Shown here one piece after another: positions 8,758 to 18,658 of a DNA stretch of 64,000 nucleotides. The position numbers and the translations under genes are program-made. The notes below the pieces were generated by a model. That model made no database searches and was not told the DNA's origin. It was given only the letters and a program-made list of their open reading frames with translations. The stretch is taken from assembly GCF_006335015.1 (NCBI RefSeq), contig NZ_VDGT01000003.1, positions 62,001 to 126,000 on the forward strand. The letters run 5' to 3'. Position 1 is the first letter of the stretch. Every line of letters starts with the position of its first letter. This stretch comes from Streptomyces sedi (lineage in GTDB: Bacteria > Actinomycetota > Actinomycetes > Streptomycetales > Streptomycetaceae).

Positions 8758-10224
8758 ATGGCTTCCCCCCAACGGTTCCGGATGCTGCTCGCCGGACGCT
8801 CCGTCGACGCCCGCTCCGGGCGCACCTTCACCAGCGAGAACCCCTACACCGGCGACGACTGGGCCGAGGTCCCCGACGCCGGACCCGAGGACGTCGACGC
8901 CGCCGTCGAAGCGGCCCGCGCCGCGTTCCCCGGCTGGAGCGCGACCACGGGCTTCGCCCGCGCCGAGGCGCTGCGCCGCCTCGGCGACCTGGTCCTCGAA
9001 AACGCCGACGAGCTGGCCCGCCTTGAGGTCAACGACTCCGGCAAGCTGCACCGGGAGATGCTCGGCCAGGTCCGCGCCCTCGCCACCTGGTACCACTACT
9101 ACGCGGGGCTCGCGCAGACCGTCGAGGGGCGCCAGATCCCGGTGCCCAACCCGGACTACCTGGTCTACACCCGGCGCGAACCGGTCGGCGTGGTCGCGGC
9201 GATCACCCCCTGGAACTCGCCGCTGCTGCTCATGACCTGGAAGCTGGCGCCTGCGCTGGCCGCCGGCTGCACCGTGGTCGTCAAACCCTCCGAGCACTCC
9301 CCGGCCGCGACCCTGGCCTTCGCCGAACTCCTCGCGCGCGCCGGCCTCCCGCCCGGGGTCGTCAACGTCGTCACCGGCCGTTCCCGCGCACTGGGGGAGC
9401 ACCTCGTCGCCCACCCCGGCGTCGACAAGGTCGCCTTCACCGGCTCCACGGCCACCGGCCGCGCCGTCGCCCGCGCCGCCGCCGAGCGGCTGATCCCCGC
9501 CACGCTGGAACTGGGCGGCAAGTCGCCCCAACTCGTCTTCCCCGACGCGGACCTGACGTCGGCCGCCAACGGCCTGGTCGCCGGCGTCTTCGCGGCGACC
9601 GGCCAGAGCTGCATGGCGGGCTCCCGGCTGCTGGTCCACGAGTCGGTCCACGACGCGCTCGTCGACCTGGTCGCCGAACGCGCCTCCCGCATCCGCCTCG
9701 GGGACCCGCTGGACGCGGAGACCGAGATGGGCCCGGTCGCCAACCGCCCCCAGTACGACAAGATCCGCCGCCACCTCGACACGGCCGCCGCCGAGCACGC
9801 GACCCTCGTGTGCGGGGGCGTCGACGAGGCGCTCGGGGGCTACTTCGTCAAACCCACCGTGCTCTCCGTCTCGCCGGGCGACACCGTCTTCCGCGAGGAG
9901 GTCTTCGGCCCGGTGCTCTCCGTCGTCCCCTTCGCCGACGAGGAGGAGGCCGTCGCGCTGGCCAACGACACCCCGTACGGCCTGGCCGCCGGCGTGTGGA
10001 CCACCGACGTCCACCGCGCCCACCGCGTCGCCGCCCGGCTCCGCGCCGGCTCCGTCTGGATCAACGCCTACCGCGCGGTCGCCCCCAGCGTCCCCTTCGG
10101 CGGCTTCGGCGACTCCGGCCTGGGCCGCGAGAACGGCGTCGACTCCCTCGGCCCCTACCTGGAGGAGAAGGCGGTCTGGACCGAGCTGACGGGGGTGCCA
10201 CGCGACCCGTTCACCCTGGGCTGA
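8758..10224 (+). CDS. NAD(P)-dependent aldehyde dehydrogenase
   Basis: A 488-residue enzyme of the betaine/succinate-semialdehyde dehydrogenase superfamily. The catalytic glutamate lies in LELGGKSPQ (about residue 259) and the catalytic cysteine in ATGQSCMAGSR (about residue 293). ITPWNSPLLLMTWKLAPALA and GFGDSGLGRENG are also present. An ACCCGAGG ribosome site precedes the ATG. It is the last gene of the operon and presumably converts the aldehyde product to an acid. No terminator was identified downstream. Confidence 0.92.
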   Translation: MASPQRFRMLLAGRSVDARSGRTFTSENPYTGDDWAEVPDAGPEDVDAAVEAARAAFPGWSATTGFARAEALRRLGDLVLENADELARLEVNDSGKLHREMLGQVRALATWYHYYAGLAQTVEGRQIPVPNPDYLVYTRREPVGVVAAITPWNSPLLLMTWKLAPALAAGCTVVVKPSEHSPAATLAFAELLARAGLPPGVVNVVTGRSRALGEHLVAHPGVDKVAFTGSTATGRAVARAAAERLIPATLELGGKSPQLVFPDADLTSAANGLVAGVFAATGQSCMAGSRLLVHESVHDALVDLVAERASRIRLGDPLDAETEMGPVANRPQYDKIRRHLDTAAAEHATLVCGGVDEALGGYFVKPTVLSVSPGDTVFREEVFGPVLSVVPFADEEEAVALANDTPYGLAAGVWTTDVHRAHRVAARLRAGSVWINAYRAVAPSVPFGGFGDSGLGRENGVDSLGPYLEEKAVWTELTGVPRDPFTLG

Positions 10225-10321
10225 GGGGGCGTCCCCCACCGGCGGGGTAGGGCCCGCACCAGTAACGGAAGGGCGGCAGGCGGGTTGGTGGCGGGCCCCG
10301 CGTGCACGGGAATCTGGGGGC

Positions 10322-11698
10322 ATGAAGCGACGCACCGCCGTACTCGTTCCCTCCGTCCTCCTCTCCCTCGGCGCGCTGGCCCTCACCACGCCGGCCATCG
10401 GCTCCACCGGCCACCCGCCCGCCGGAGCCTCGGAGCCGGCGGCCTCGGCCCGCCACCACGAGAGCGTGGTCGAGGCCATCGACCGCGGCGCCCACACGCT
10501 GCGGACCACCCGGCCGACCGGCTCCCTGCGCGACCTCGACGCCCTGGGCCGCATGGTCGGGGACGCCGAGGTGGTGGGGCTCGGCGAAGCGACCCACGGC
10601 TCGCGGGAGTTCTTCCGGATGAAGCACCGGGTCTTCCGCTACCTGGTCGAGGAGAAGGGCTTCCGGACGTTCTCCCTTGAGCTGCCCTGGAGCAGCGGAG
10701 TGCGGCTCAACGAGTACGTGGTGGAGGGGAAGGGCGACCTCGACGAGATCGCCGGCGAGGAGTTCCTCGGCACCTACCGCGCCTGGAACAACCAGGACTA
10801 CCGCGACCTCCTCACCTGGATGCGCAACCACAACCGGCGGCACCCGGAGGACCCGGTGCGGTTCATGGGCAACGACATGGGCTACGCGGGACCGGAACTG
10901 TACGAGCGCGTCGTCGACCACGTGGCCCGCGCGCACCCGGAGCTTCTCGACGAGGTCACCGAGCTGTACCGCGGCCTGCCCCCGACCACCGACGCCGGCA
11001 CGTACGGCGAGGAGTACCTCGCGCTGCCGCTCGACGAGCGCCGCGAAAGGGCCGAGCGGACCGGGCAGGTCCACGCGCTGCTGCGCGCCGCCGAGCCCGG
11101 CGACGGGGAGCACGCGTGGACGACGCGGCACGCGCTGGCGATCCACCAGATGGCGGAGGGCATGTCGTTCGACTTCGACGACGAGGCGCAGCTCGTGGAG
11201 ATGATGGAGTACCGCGACGAGGTGATGGCCGACAACGTGCGCTGGTGGCACCGGCAGACCGGGGACCGCACCCTGCTCTCGGCGCACAACACCCATGTGT
11301 CCTACGACTCGTTCGACGCCAACTACCCGAAGACGCAGGGCGCCTTCCTCCGCGACGCGCTGGGCGACGGCTACCTCAGCATCGGCTTCAGCTTCCACGA
11401 GGGGGCGTTCAAGGCGTTCGGCACGGACGACGACGTGATCCGCACCTACCGCGTGGGCGCCGCCGAGCCGGGCTCCAACGAGGCGATCCTGGACCGGACC
11501 CGCCGCGAGGACTACTTCCTCGACATGCGCACGGCCCCCGAGCCGGCCCGCGCCTGGCTGGACGTCGAACGCCCCGCCTGGATCATCGGCGCCGGCTGGC
11601 CCGACCCCACCGAGTACACGACGGCCCTCGGCCGGGCCCACGACATCCTCATCCACCTCCACGACGTCGAGGCCACCACCTATCTGGGCGACTCCTGA
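10322..11698 (+). CDS. Secreted erythromycin esterase family protein
   Basis: A 458-residue protein with a Sec-type signal peptide (MKRRTAVLVPSVLLSLGALA, cleavage near residue 28-40). The mature domain has the erythromycin-esterase (EreA/EreB) fold marks GLGEATHGSREFF (about residue 80), supplying the conserved Glu and His, and SAHNTHVSYD (about residue 320), a second conserved His. In actinomycetes this family is widespread and most members have no proven macrolide activity. It is a single gene between two catabolic units with its own upstream gap of about 100 nt. Confidence 0.85.
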   Translation: MKRRTAVLVPSVLLSLGALALTTPAIGSTGHPPAGASEPAASARHHESVVEAIDRGAHTLRTTRPTGSLRDLDALGRMVGDAEVVGLGEATHGSREFFRMKHRVFRYLVEEKGFRTFSLELPWSSGVRLNEYVVEGKGDLDEIAGEEFLGTYRAWNNQDYRDLLTWMRNHNRRHPEDPVRFMGNDMGYAGPELYERVVDHVARAHPELLDEVTELYRGLPPTTDAGTYGEEYLALPLDERRERAERTGQVHALLRAAEPGDGEHAWTTRHALAIHQMAEGMSFDFDDEAQLVEMMEYRDEVMADNVRWWHRQTGDRTLLSAHNTHVSYDSFDANYPKTQGAFLRDALGDGYLSIGFSFHEGAFKAFGTDDDVIRTYRVGAAEPGSNEAILDRTRREDYFLDMRTAPEPARAWLDVERPAWIIGAGWPDPTEYTTALGRAHDILIHLHDVEATTYLGDS

Positions 11699-11730
11699 AC
11701 CCGCTGACCCGCCCGCCCGCCCGCGCGTGC

Positions 11731-11800
11731 GCGTCCGGAGAGCGCCGGAGAGTTCCGGAGCGCGCCGAAGTGTTCCGGAGAGTTCCGGAGAGTTCCGGAG
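11731..11800. repeat. Phased 10-bp repeat array (AGTTCCGGAG)
   Basis: Seven consecutive 10-bp units with the consensus agttccggag. The last three are nearly exact and the earlier ones carry one to four changes. Each contains the palindromic core TCCGGA, so identical half-sites recur once per helical turn. The array lies 200 bases upstream of the Rieske oxygenase start in a gene-free gap (11699-11999). Confidence 0.8.
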
Positions 11801-11999
11801 AGTGATTGTCCGCTCGCGGGCCGGTGGCTACGATCAACGCCGAATCTCGGTTCGCGCCCCTCCGCGTCGCGCGGATCGGCCCCGCACCGCCGGCGGTGGC
11901 ACCGCCCGCGCGACCGGTGACCGAAGCGCGGTGGCGTACGTGCGGCGAGGCGCCTCCGAGGCCGCCGGTACGAACTCGTCTTCGAGGAGTGGGTCCGAG

Positions 12000-13265
12000 A
12001 TGAAGCAACACGAACAGGTGGCGATGCTCAAGCGTCTTCTCGCGCTCCGCGAGACACGGCGCGACGAGCGGATGCTCGACGAGGTCGTGACGATCCCGGT
12101 CACCAAGTACACCGACCAGGACCTGCTCGACCGCGAACTGGCCTCCGCCTTCAGCCGGTTCCCGCTCGTCGCCTGCCACGCCTCCGCGCTCGCCGAGCCC
12201 GGCTCCTACGTCACCAGCGACTGGGAGCGGTTCCCCTACGTCGTGGTGCGCGGCGACGACGGGCGGGTGCGGGCGTTCTACAACCAGTGCCGCCACCGCG
12301 GCGCCCGGCTGGCCGGCGAACGCACCGGCTGCGTGAAGAACTTCGTCTGCCCGTTCCACGGCTGGGTGTACGAGCTGGACGGCATGCTGCGCGGCATGAC
12401 CCGCGCGCACGACTTCCCCGGCGTCGACACCCGGGAGTACGGGCTGGTCGAGCTGCCGGCGGCGGAGTCCGGCGGGCTGATATGGGTCTCCAGGGACCCC
12501 GGGGCCACCCTCGACATCCCCGGCTTCCTCGGCACCTTCCACGACGACCTGGTCAACTTCGACGTCGCCTCACTGGTCCAGTACAAGAAGACCAGGGTAG
12601 TCAAGGAGGCCAACTGGAAGCTGCTGATCAAGACCTACCTGGAGGGTTACCACGTCCCCTACCTGCACCGGGACACCCTGGCCCGGGCGTTCAAGCGGGG
12701 CGTGATCGCCCACGACGAGGACGGTCCGCACATCAGGCTCTCCGCGGCGCGCACCAACATCGGGGAGGTGACGGCCAAGCCGGAGGACGAGTGGCGCATC
12801 CTCGACCACGCGTCGGTCTACTACACCCTCTTCCCCAACACCTTCTTCATCCTCCACCCCGACTACGTGTCCATCAACACCTTCTGGCCGCTGGCCCCCG
12901 ACCGGACGATCTGGACCCACGACATGCTCTACCGGGACGCGGACTTCTCCGGGTCGGTCGGGCAGAGCGCGTTGGAGAAGCGGTTCGTGTTCACCAACGA
13001 CACCGTCTTCGACCAGGAGGACTTCGCCATCGCGGAGAACGTCCAGCGCGGCCTGGAGCACGGCGGCAGCGACCACCACGTACTCGGGCTCGCCGAGGGG
13101 CTGCTGGCCATGTTCCAGAACACCATCGACGCGCGCCTGACGCCCCGCGACACCACTCCTCGCGACACCACTTCCCACGACAGCACTTCCCACGACGCCA
13201 CTCCTCGCGACACGACTCCTCGCGACACGACTCCTCGCGACACCACGACGGGACAGCCGGCATGA
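12000..13265 (+). CDS. Rieske aromatic-ring-hydroxylating oxygenase, alpha subunit
   Basis: A 421-residue oxygenase subunit. The Rieske [2Fe-2S] site is CRHRGAR and CPFHGW (about residues 97-120). The mononuclear iron site lies in YLEGYHVPYLH (about residue 213), with the third ligand probably the aspartate of FTNDTVFDQEDF. The last ~40 residues are seven copies of a five-residue repeat (TPRDT or TSHDS) unlike anything in the family. No ferredoxin or reductase gene is adjacent, so electron donors must be encoded elsewhere. A thioesterase overlaps the stop, so CoA-linked aromatic or carnitine-like substrates are possible. Confidence 0.87.
   Translation: MKQHEQVAMLKRLLALRETRRDERMLDEVVTIPVTKYTDQDLLDRELASAFSRFPLVACHASALAEPGSYVTSDWERFPYVVVRGDDGRVRAFYNQCRHRGARLAGERTGCVKNFVCPFHGWVYELDGMLRGMTRAHDFPGVDTREYGLVELPAAESGGLIWVSRDPGATLDIPGFLGTFHDDLVNFDVASLVQYKKTRVVKEANWKLLIKTYLEGYHVPYLHRDTLARAFKRGVIAHDEDGPHIRLSAARTNIGEVTAKPEDEWRILDHASVYYTLFPNTFFILHPDYVSINTFWPLAPDRTIWTHDMLYRDADFSGSVGQSALEKRFVFTNDTVFDQEDFAIAENVQRGLEHGGSDHHVLGLAEGLLAMFQNTIDARLTPRDTTPRDTTSHDSTSHDATPRDTTPRDTTPRDTTTGQPA
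13140..13244 (+). repeat. Coding 15-bp minisatellite in the Rieske gene tail
   Basis: Seven in-frame 15-bp units of the form ACT CCT CGC GAC ACN. Units 3 and 4 diverge to ACTTCCCACGACRSC. They encode TPRDT-TPRDT-TSHDS-TSHDA-TPRDT-TPRDT-TPRDT. The unit length is a multiple of three, so gain or loss of copies preserves the frame. Confidence 0.9.
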
Positions 13266-13720
13266 CCACCGACGAACTCACCGCCTTCGCCCACGGCGTC
13301 TTCGACGCGCAGCCGTTCAGCGGCTTCCTGGGCGCCGAACTGACCGGCGTCGGCCCCGGCACGGCGGAGATCCGGGTCCGCAACCGGCCCGAACTCCGGC
13401 AGCAGCACGGCTTCCTCCACGGCGGCGTCGTCAGCTACCTCGCCGACAACGCCCTCACGTTCGCCGGCGGCCTGGCCCTCGGCGGCGACGCGCTCACCGC
13501 CGAATACAAGATCAACTACGCGAAGCCCGCAGTGGGCGACGTGATCGTCGCGCGGGCCGAGGCCGTGGTCACCACCCGCCGGCAGGCGATCTGCCGCTGC
13601 ACCATCACGGTGCACCGGGACGGCGCGGCCGACGGCGACGCGGAAGGCCGCGTCGTCGCCGTCGCCCAGGGCACCATCGTCACCGCCGGCCCGGCACCCG
13701 CCGCCGCCGACGCCGGCTGA
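13262..13720 (+). CDS. PaaI-family hotdog thioesterase
   Basis: A 152-residue single hotdog-domain protein with the characteristic HGFLHGGVVSYLADNA segment (about residue 42-57), containing the catalytic HGG and Asp, and YKINYAKPAVGDVIVARA on the central strand. The ATG overlaps the Rieske gene's stop, so the two are co-translated. Members hydrolyse acyl- or aryl-CoA thioesters, fitting a salvage role for a CoA-bound intermediate. Confidence 0.87.
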   Translation: MTTDELTAFAHGVFDAQPFSGFLGAELTGVGPGTAEIRVRNRPELRQQHGFLHGGVVSYLADNALTFAGGLALGGDALTAEYKINYAKPAVGDVIVARAEAVVTTRRQAICRCTITVHRDGAADGDAEGRVVAVAQGTIVTAGPAPAAADAG

Positions 13721-13744
13721 GGACTTCGCGCGGGCCCGCGCGGC

Positions 13745-14173
13745 TCACGGGAGCTGGGCGCGCACCCACCGGGGATCGGGGTTGGTGTGCGGCCGGCCCG
13801 CCACGACGACGGTCGGCACGGTCTCGTCGCCGCCGTTGGCCGCCCTCACCTCGGCGGCGCCCGCCGGGTCGCGCCAGATGTCGACCCAGTGCGCCCGGCG
13901 GGCGCCGCGGCCCAGCCGGACGCGCAGCCGTACGCAGTACTTGCAGCCCGGCCGCCAGAAGACGACCGGCCGGCCGTCGACCGCGCTGCGCCGCCGCGCC
14001 TCCTCCGCGCTGACCGGCCTCGGGAAGAACAGGGGCGAGTACACGCCGGCGAGCACCAGGAAGGCCACCAGGGCCACGACGGCCCCGCCCGGGTTCCCCC
14101 CGAGTCCCTGGGCCACGGCGATCGCCACGCCGCTGAGCACGAACAGCATCGGCAGAACCCAGGCGCGCCTCAT
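13745..14173 (-). CDS. Membrane-anchored glutaredoxin/mycoredoxin-like protein
   Basis: A 142-residue protein. Two hydrophobic segments (about residues 5-22 and 28-48) are followed by a short glutaredoxin-like domain with the redox motif WRPGCKYCVRL at about residue 75-85, then WVDIWRDPAGAAEVR and the cis-proline segment ETVPTVVV. The ATG at 14173 gives the natural N-terminus. It lies downstream of sodF on the same strand but is separated by a hairpin, so probably has its own transcript. Oxidative-stress thiol repair at the membrane is inference. Confidence 0.8.
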   Translation of the reverse strand: MRRAWVLPMLFVLSGVAIAVAQGLGGNPGGAVVALVAFLVLAGVYSPLFFPRPVSAEEARRRSAVDGRPVVFWRPGCKYCVRLRVRLGRGARRAHWVDIWRDPAGAAEVRAANGGDETVPTVVVAGRPHTNPDPRWVRAQLP

Positions 14174-14223
14174 GGGGACGCAGGCTATCAACGGGCTCTC
14201 GGCGGGCGGACCCCCGCGAGGCG

Positions 14224-14260
14224 AAGGGCCCCCACGGACCCGAGGTCCGTGGAGGCCCTT
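14224..14260 (-). terminator. Intrinsic terminator downstream of sodF
   Basis: A 17-bp stem with one mismatch: AAGGGCC/CCACGGACC pairs with GGTCCGTGG/GGCCCTT around a 3-nt loop. It lies about 65 nt past the sodF stop codon on the minus strand. Confidence 0.75.
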
Positions 14261-14325
14261 GCCGTGCCTGCCGGTGAGCGGTGAGAAGACGATCACGAGC
14301 AGGACATCCGGATGCCCCGAGGGGG

Positions 14326-14976
14326 TCAGGGGGCGAGGAGCAGACCGCCGGCGCGCTCCTTGGCGGCGGCGTAACGCTTGGCCACGTCCTGCCAGTTGAC
14401 GACGGCCCACATGGCGTCGATGAAGTCGACCTTCTGGTTCTTGTACTGCAGGTAGAAGGCGTGCTCCCAGGCGTCGAAGACCAGGATGGGGGTCGAGCCC
14501 TGGCCGACGTTGCCCTGGTGGTCGTAGACCTGCTCGACGATCAGGCGCCCGCTGAGCGGCTCGTAGGCGAGGACGCCCCAGCCCGAGCCCTGGGTGGTCG
14601 CGGCGGCCTTGGTGAGCTGGGCCTTGAAGCCGGCGAACGAGCCGAAGTACTCGTTGATGGCGTCCGCGAGGTCGCCGACACCGTCGGCGGCGGTCGGCTC
14701 CCCGCCGCCACCGTCCCTCGGGCTGTTCATGTTGTGCCAGTAGATGCTGTGCAGGATGTGGCCGGAGAGGTGGAAGGCCAGGTTCTTCTCCAGGCCGTTG
14801 ATCGCGCCCCACGACTGCGTGTCGCGTGCTTCGGCGAGCTGCTCCAGGGTGTCGTTCGCACCCTTCACGTAGGTCGCGTGGTGCTTGTCGTGGTGCAGCT
14901 CGATGATCTCCGGGTTGATCACCGGCTCCAGCGCCGCGTAGTCGTACGGAAGGTCCGGCAGCGTGTAGATCGCCAT
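14326..14976 (-). CDS. sodF: Superoxide dismutase, Fe/Mn family (SodF-like)
   Basis: A 216-residue cytoplasmic enzyme converting superoxide to H2O2 and O2. Metal ligands are visible in order: [10 protein letters not shown] (His), [10 protein letters not shown] (His), and [11 protein letters not shown] (Asp and His). The segment [11 protein letters not shown] is typical of the family. The start [13 protein letters not shown] matches streptomycete SodF and has AGAGGA upstream. A Nur-like inverted repeat lies just upstream, fitting the known nickel-dependent repression of sodF in Streptomyces coelicolor. No nickel SOD (sodN) is in this window. Confidence 0.93.
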   Translation of the reverse strand: MAIYTLPDLPYDYAALEPVINPEIIELHHDKHHATYVKGANDTLEQLAEARDTQSWGAINGLEKNLAFHLSGHILHSIYWHNMNSPRDGGGGEPTAADGVGDLADAINEYFGSFAGFKAQLTKAAATTQGSGWGVLAYEPLSGRLIVEQVYDHQGNVGQGSTPILVFDAWEHAFYLQYKNQKVDFIDAMWAVVNWQDVAKRYAAAKERAGGLLLAP

Positions 14977-14998
14977 GTCCAACATCCTCTGACCTTAT

Positions 14999-15013
14999 TG
15001 CCAACGGTGTGCA
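14999..15013. promoter_or_regulatory. Candidate Nur box upstream of sodF
   Basis: TGCCA-ACGGT-GTGCA matches the reported Streptomyces Nur box tgCaa-N5-ttGcA with one change in each half. It ends 22 bases before the sodF start codon, where it would cover the promoter. Confidence 0.4.
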
Positions 15014-15465
15014 GCTGCACGCTAGCAGCAGGAAGGTCGTGGTGGTGCCCGTTCCGCGCGACATCCCTACGGGGCCTGCGGGCCACGGCATGGCGACCCG
15101 CGCTGTGCCCCGGCGGCGCGGCGCCCGGCGCGTCGGATGCGTGGTGTGCGGGGGCGTGCGTCCCGTCGGTAGTGGGTCCGGGCGCGTCGGATCAGGCAGC
15201 GCACAGTGGCGGTCACTGACACCGGAGCGGGGAGGAAGCCGACCGCGACCACGGACCAGAAGCCGGGAACGCCCACGGGCTACGCGGAGAACGGTCCACG
15301 AGCGCACCAGGTGTCGGGGTCGGCATGGACGGAGAAGTGCGGATCGTCAGGGAGGGCCCGGGCCGAGCTTGGAGGGCGATGCCCAGAGGTCCCCGGTTAC
15401 AGACACAGACGTGTCCTGGCCCGCGGGACAGCGGAGGCGACGAGGCGCGGGCGATTCCTCGTCGC
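15014..15465. other. Gene-free stretch upstream of sodF
   Basis: About 450 bases between the sodF promoter and the Uma2 remnant. All frames give only short or compositionally odd readings with no recognisable domain. A degraded gene cannot be excluded, but none was identified. Confidence 0.4.
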
Positions 15466-15729
15466 TCAGAGGGCCCCGAGGTCGACCGTGACAGGGAACG
15501 GCAGGGCGGCTCTCACCGTTCCGGTGAACATCTCGCCGTCCCTGTACGCCTTGGTGGCTGGGTCGAGTACGTAGGTGTACACGATCGGAACCCCGGTGGC
15601 GACCTGCTCGACCCGCCAGTAGAAGGGGATGCCGGCCTTGGCGTACTGGTCCACCTTCACAATCCGGTCTCGGCGGTCATGGTGTACCTCCTTCGAGAGG
15701 CATCGGCAGGTCCGGCGCTGCTGCGCCAA
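15466..15729 (-). pseudogene. Uma2-family (DUF820) endonuclease remnant, N-terminus lost
   Basis: An 87-residue reading whose residues 20-87 (RIVKVDQYAKAGIPFYWRVE onward to VTVDLGAL) match the C-terminal third of Uma2 proteins. Intact members are about 180-190 residues. The catalytic core of Glu/Asp residues, normally ending in VEVxSPS upstream of this segment, is absent. The first ~18 residues look unrelated. I read it as a decayed gene; a newly evolved short protein is less likely. Confidence 0.7.
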
Positions 15730-15836
15730 GCCTAATGTTTCGAGGTGGCGGGCTGCCCGATGCGGAAAGGAGTCAGCCGGCTACGCGAGCTGTCGCTGGT
15801 GCCGGTGAACTCGCGGACGCATGTAGTCGGTGGTGC

Positions 15837-16244
15837 TTACACGTCTCTGATGATCACGCGCTTCCCGCAGAGCTTCGACCAGTCGTCACGGTCGGAGGTC
15901 AGGATGATCACGGGAGCCGGGACGCGGAGCGCGAGCGCGGCGACGAGGGCGTCGATCGCGTACTTGTGCCCGTGGAGCCCGCCCGCGTCCTGAAGCAGCT
16001 TCACCGCGGTCAGGGAGTCCTCCTGGCTGACCGGTTCCACCCGCAGCCGGGAGAGCACCCACTTCAGGCGCGCCAGGTCGGTCTTGCCGCGTACGGCTTC
16101 GACAACGGTCAGCGCGGACATGAGGACGGGGACCCCGGCCCGCCGGGACGCCTCGATGCGAGCCGTCATGCCGCGGTCGTCGCGCAGGAGCAGGGAGAGC
16201 GCCTCGGAGTCGAGCACCAGCGAGCGGGCCGGCTGCTCCTTCAC
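15837..16244 (-). CDS. PIN-domain ribonuclease toxin (VapC-like)
   Basis: A 135-residue PIN-domain protein. The four acidic residues that bind Mg/Mn are visible: Asp in LVLDSEALSLL (about residue 12), Glu in TVVEAVRG (about residue 49), Asp in KYAIDALVAALA (about residue 98) and Asp in LTSDRDDW (about residue 117). The start overlaps the antitoxin stop by 4 nt, the standard toxin-second order. Such toxins usually cut tRNA or rRNA when released from the antitoxin. Confidence 0.87.
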   Translation of the reverse strand: MKEQPARSLVLDSEALSLLLRDDRGMTARIEASRRAGVPVLMSALTVVEAVRGKTDLARLKWVLSRLRVEPVSQEDSLTAVKLLQDAGGLHGHKYAIDALVAALALRVPAPVIILTSDRDDWSKLCGKRVIIRDV

Positions 16245-16513
16245 GCGGCGCCCCGTCCGACATCCTCGGCGGTCGCCTCTCCGAACAGCTCGCGTCGAGC
16301 GGCTTCGATCTCCTGCTCCGTGAACGCGCCGTGCTCCTCCTCGTGGGACGCCACGATCTCGGCGAGCCCGTCCATGGCGAGCTGGTGTCTCACTGCTTCG
16401 GCGACATAGCTGGACAGCCCGCGGCGACCGGTTCGGGAGCGAAGCTCACTGACCAGCTCGGCGGGCATGGAAACGGAGATGTTCTCGGTGGTTCCGGGGC
16501 GGGATGGCTTCAT
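16241..16513 (-). CDS. Ribbon-helix-helix antitoxin (VapB/CopG-like)
   Basis: A 90-residue protein with an N-terminal ribbon-helix-helix motif (ENISVSMPAELVSELRS, GLSSYVAEAVRHQL) and an acidic C-terminal half (HEEEHGAFTEQEIEAARREL) that would wrap the toxin. It is the first gene of the pair. The AT-rich palindrome immediately upstream is the expected site for autorepression. The spacing between a possible -10 box and the ATG leaves almost no leader. Confidence 0.85.
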   Translation of the reverse strand: MKPSRPGTTENISVSMPAELVSELRSRTGRRGLSSYVAEAVRHQLAMDGLAEIVASHEEEHGAFTEQEIEAARRELFGEATAEDVGRGAA

Positions 16514-16518
16514 GGCCC

Positions 16519-16537
16519 TAGTTTAATACACTAACTA
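16519..16537. promoter_or_regulatory. Toxin-antitoxin promoter/operator
   Basis: Inverted repeat TAGTT-N9-AACTA in an AT-rich island (about 16519-16540) within otherwise ~70% GC DNA. It ends 5 bases before the antitoxin ATG. On the minus strand TATTAA within it could serve as a -10 box. Confidence 0.55.
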
Positions 16538-16609
16538 TTACAGGATCTCGGAAGACGTGAGTCGGCACGCCGTTCCTGACCGGCGGGTGGGGTGAAGCGC
16601 GCGGGGGCA

Positions 16610-16615
16610 TAGGTT
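16610..16615 (+). promoter_or_regulatory. -10 box (TAGGTT) for a near-leaderless DUF255 mRNA
   Basis: A TAnnnT hexamer followed by 6 bases (gagggg) and then the ATG. Transcription would start at or next to the start codon, although GAGGGG could also act as a short ribosome site. Confidence 0.45.
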
Positions 16616-16621
16616 GAGGGG

Positions 16622-18634
<2,013 letters not shown>

Positions 18635-18658
18635 GCGGGCGCCGGGCGCGGGCGGCGC

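Noticed and set aside
11731..11800. A CRISPR-like array
   Set aside because: Units are directly adjacent at 10 bp with no spacers.
13727..13742. The GCGCGGGCCCGCGC palindrome between the thioesterase and glutaredoxin genes as a terminator
   Set aside because: It has no loop and no T-run and could arise easily in DNA of this GC content.
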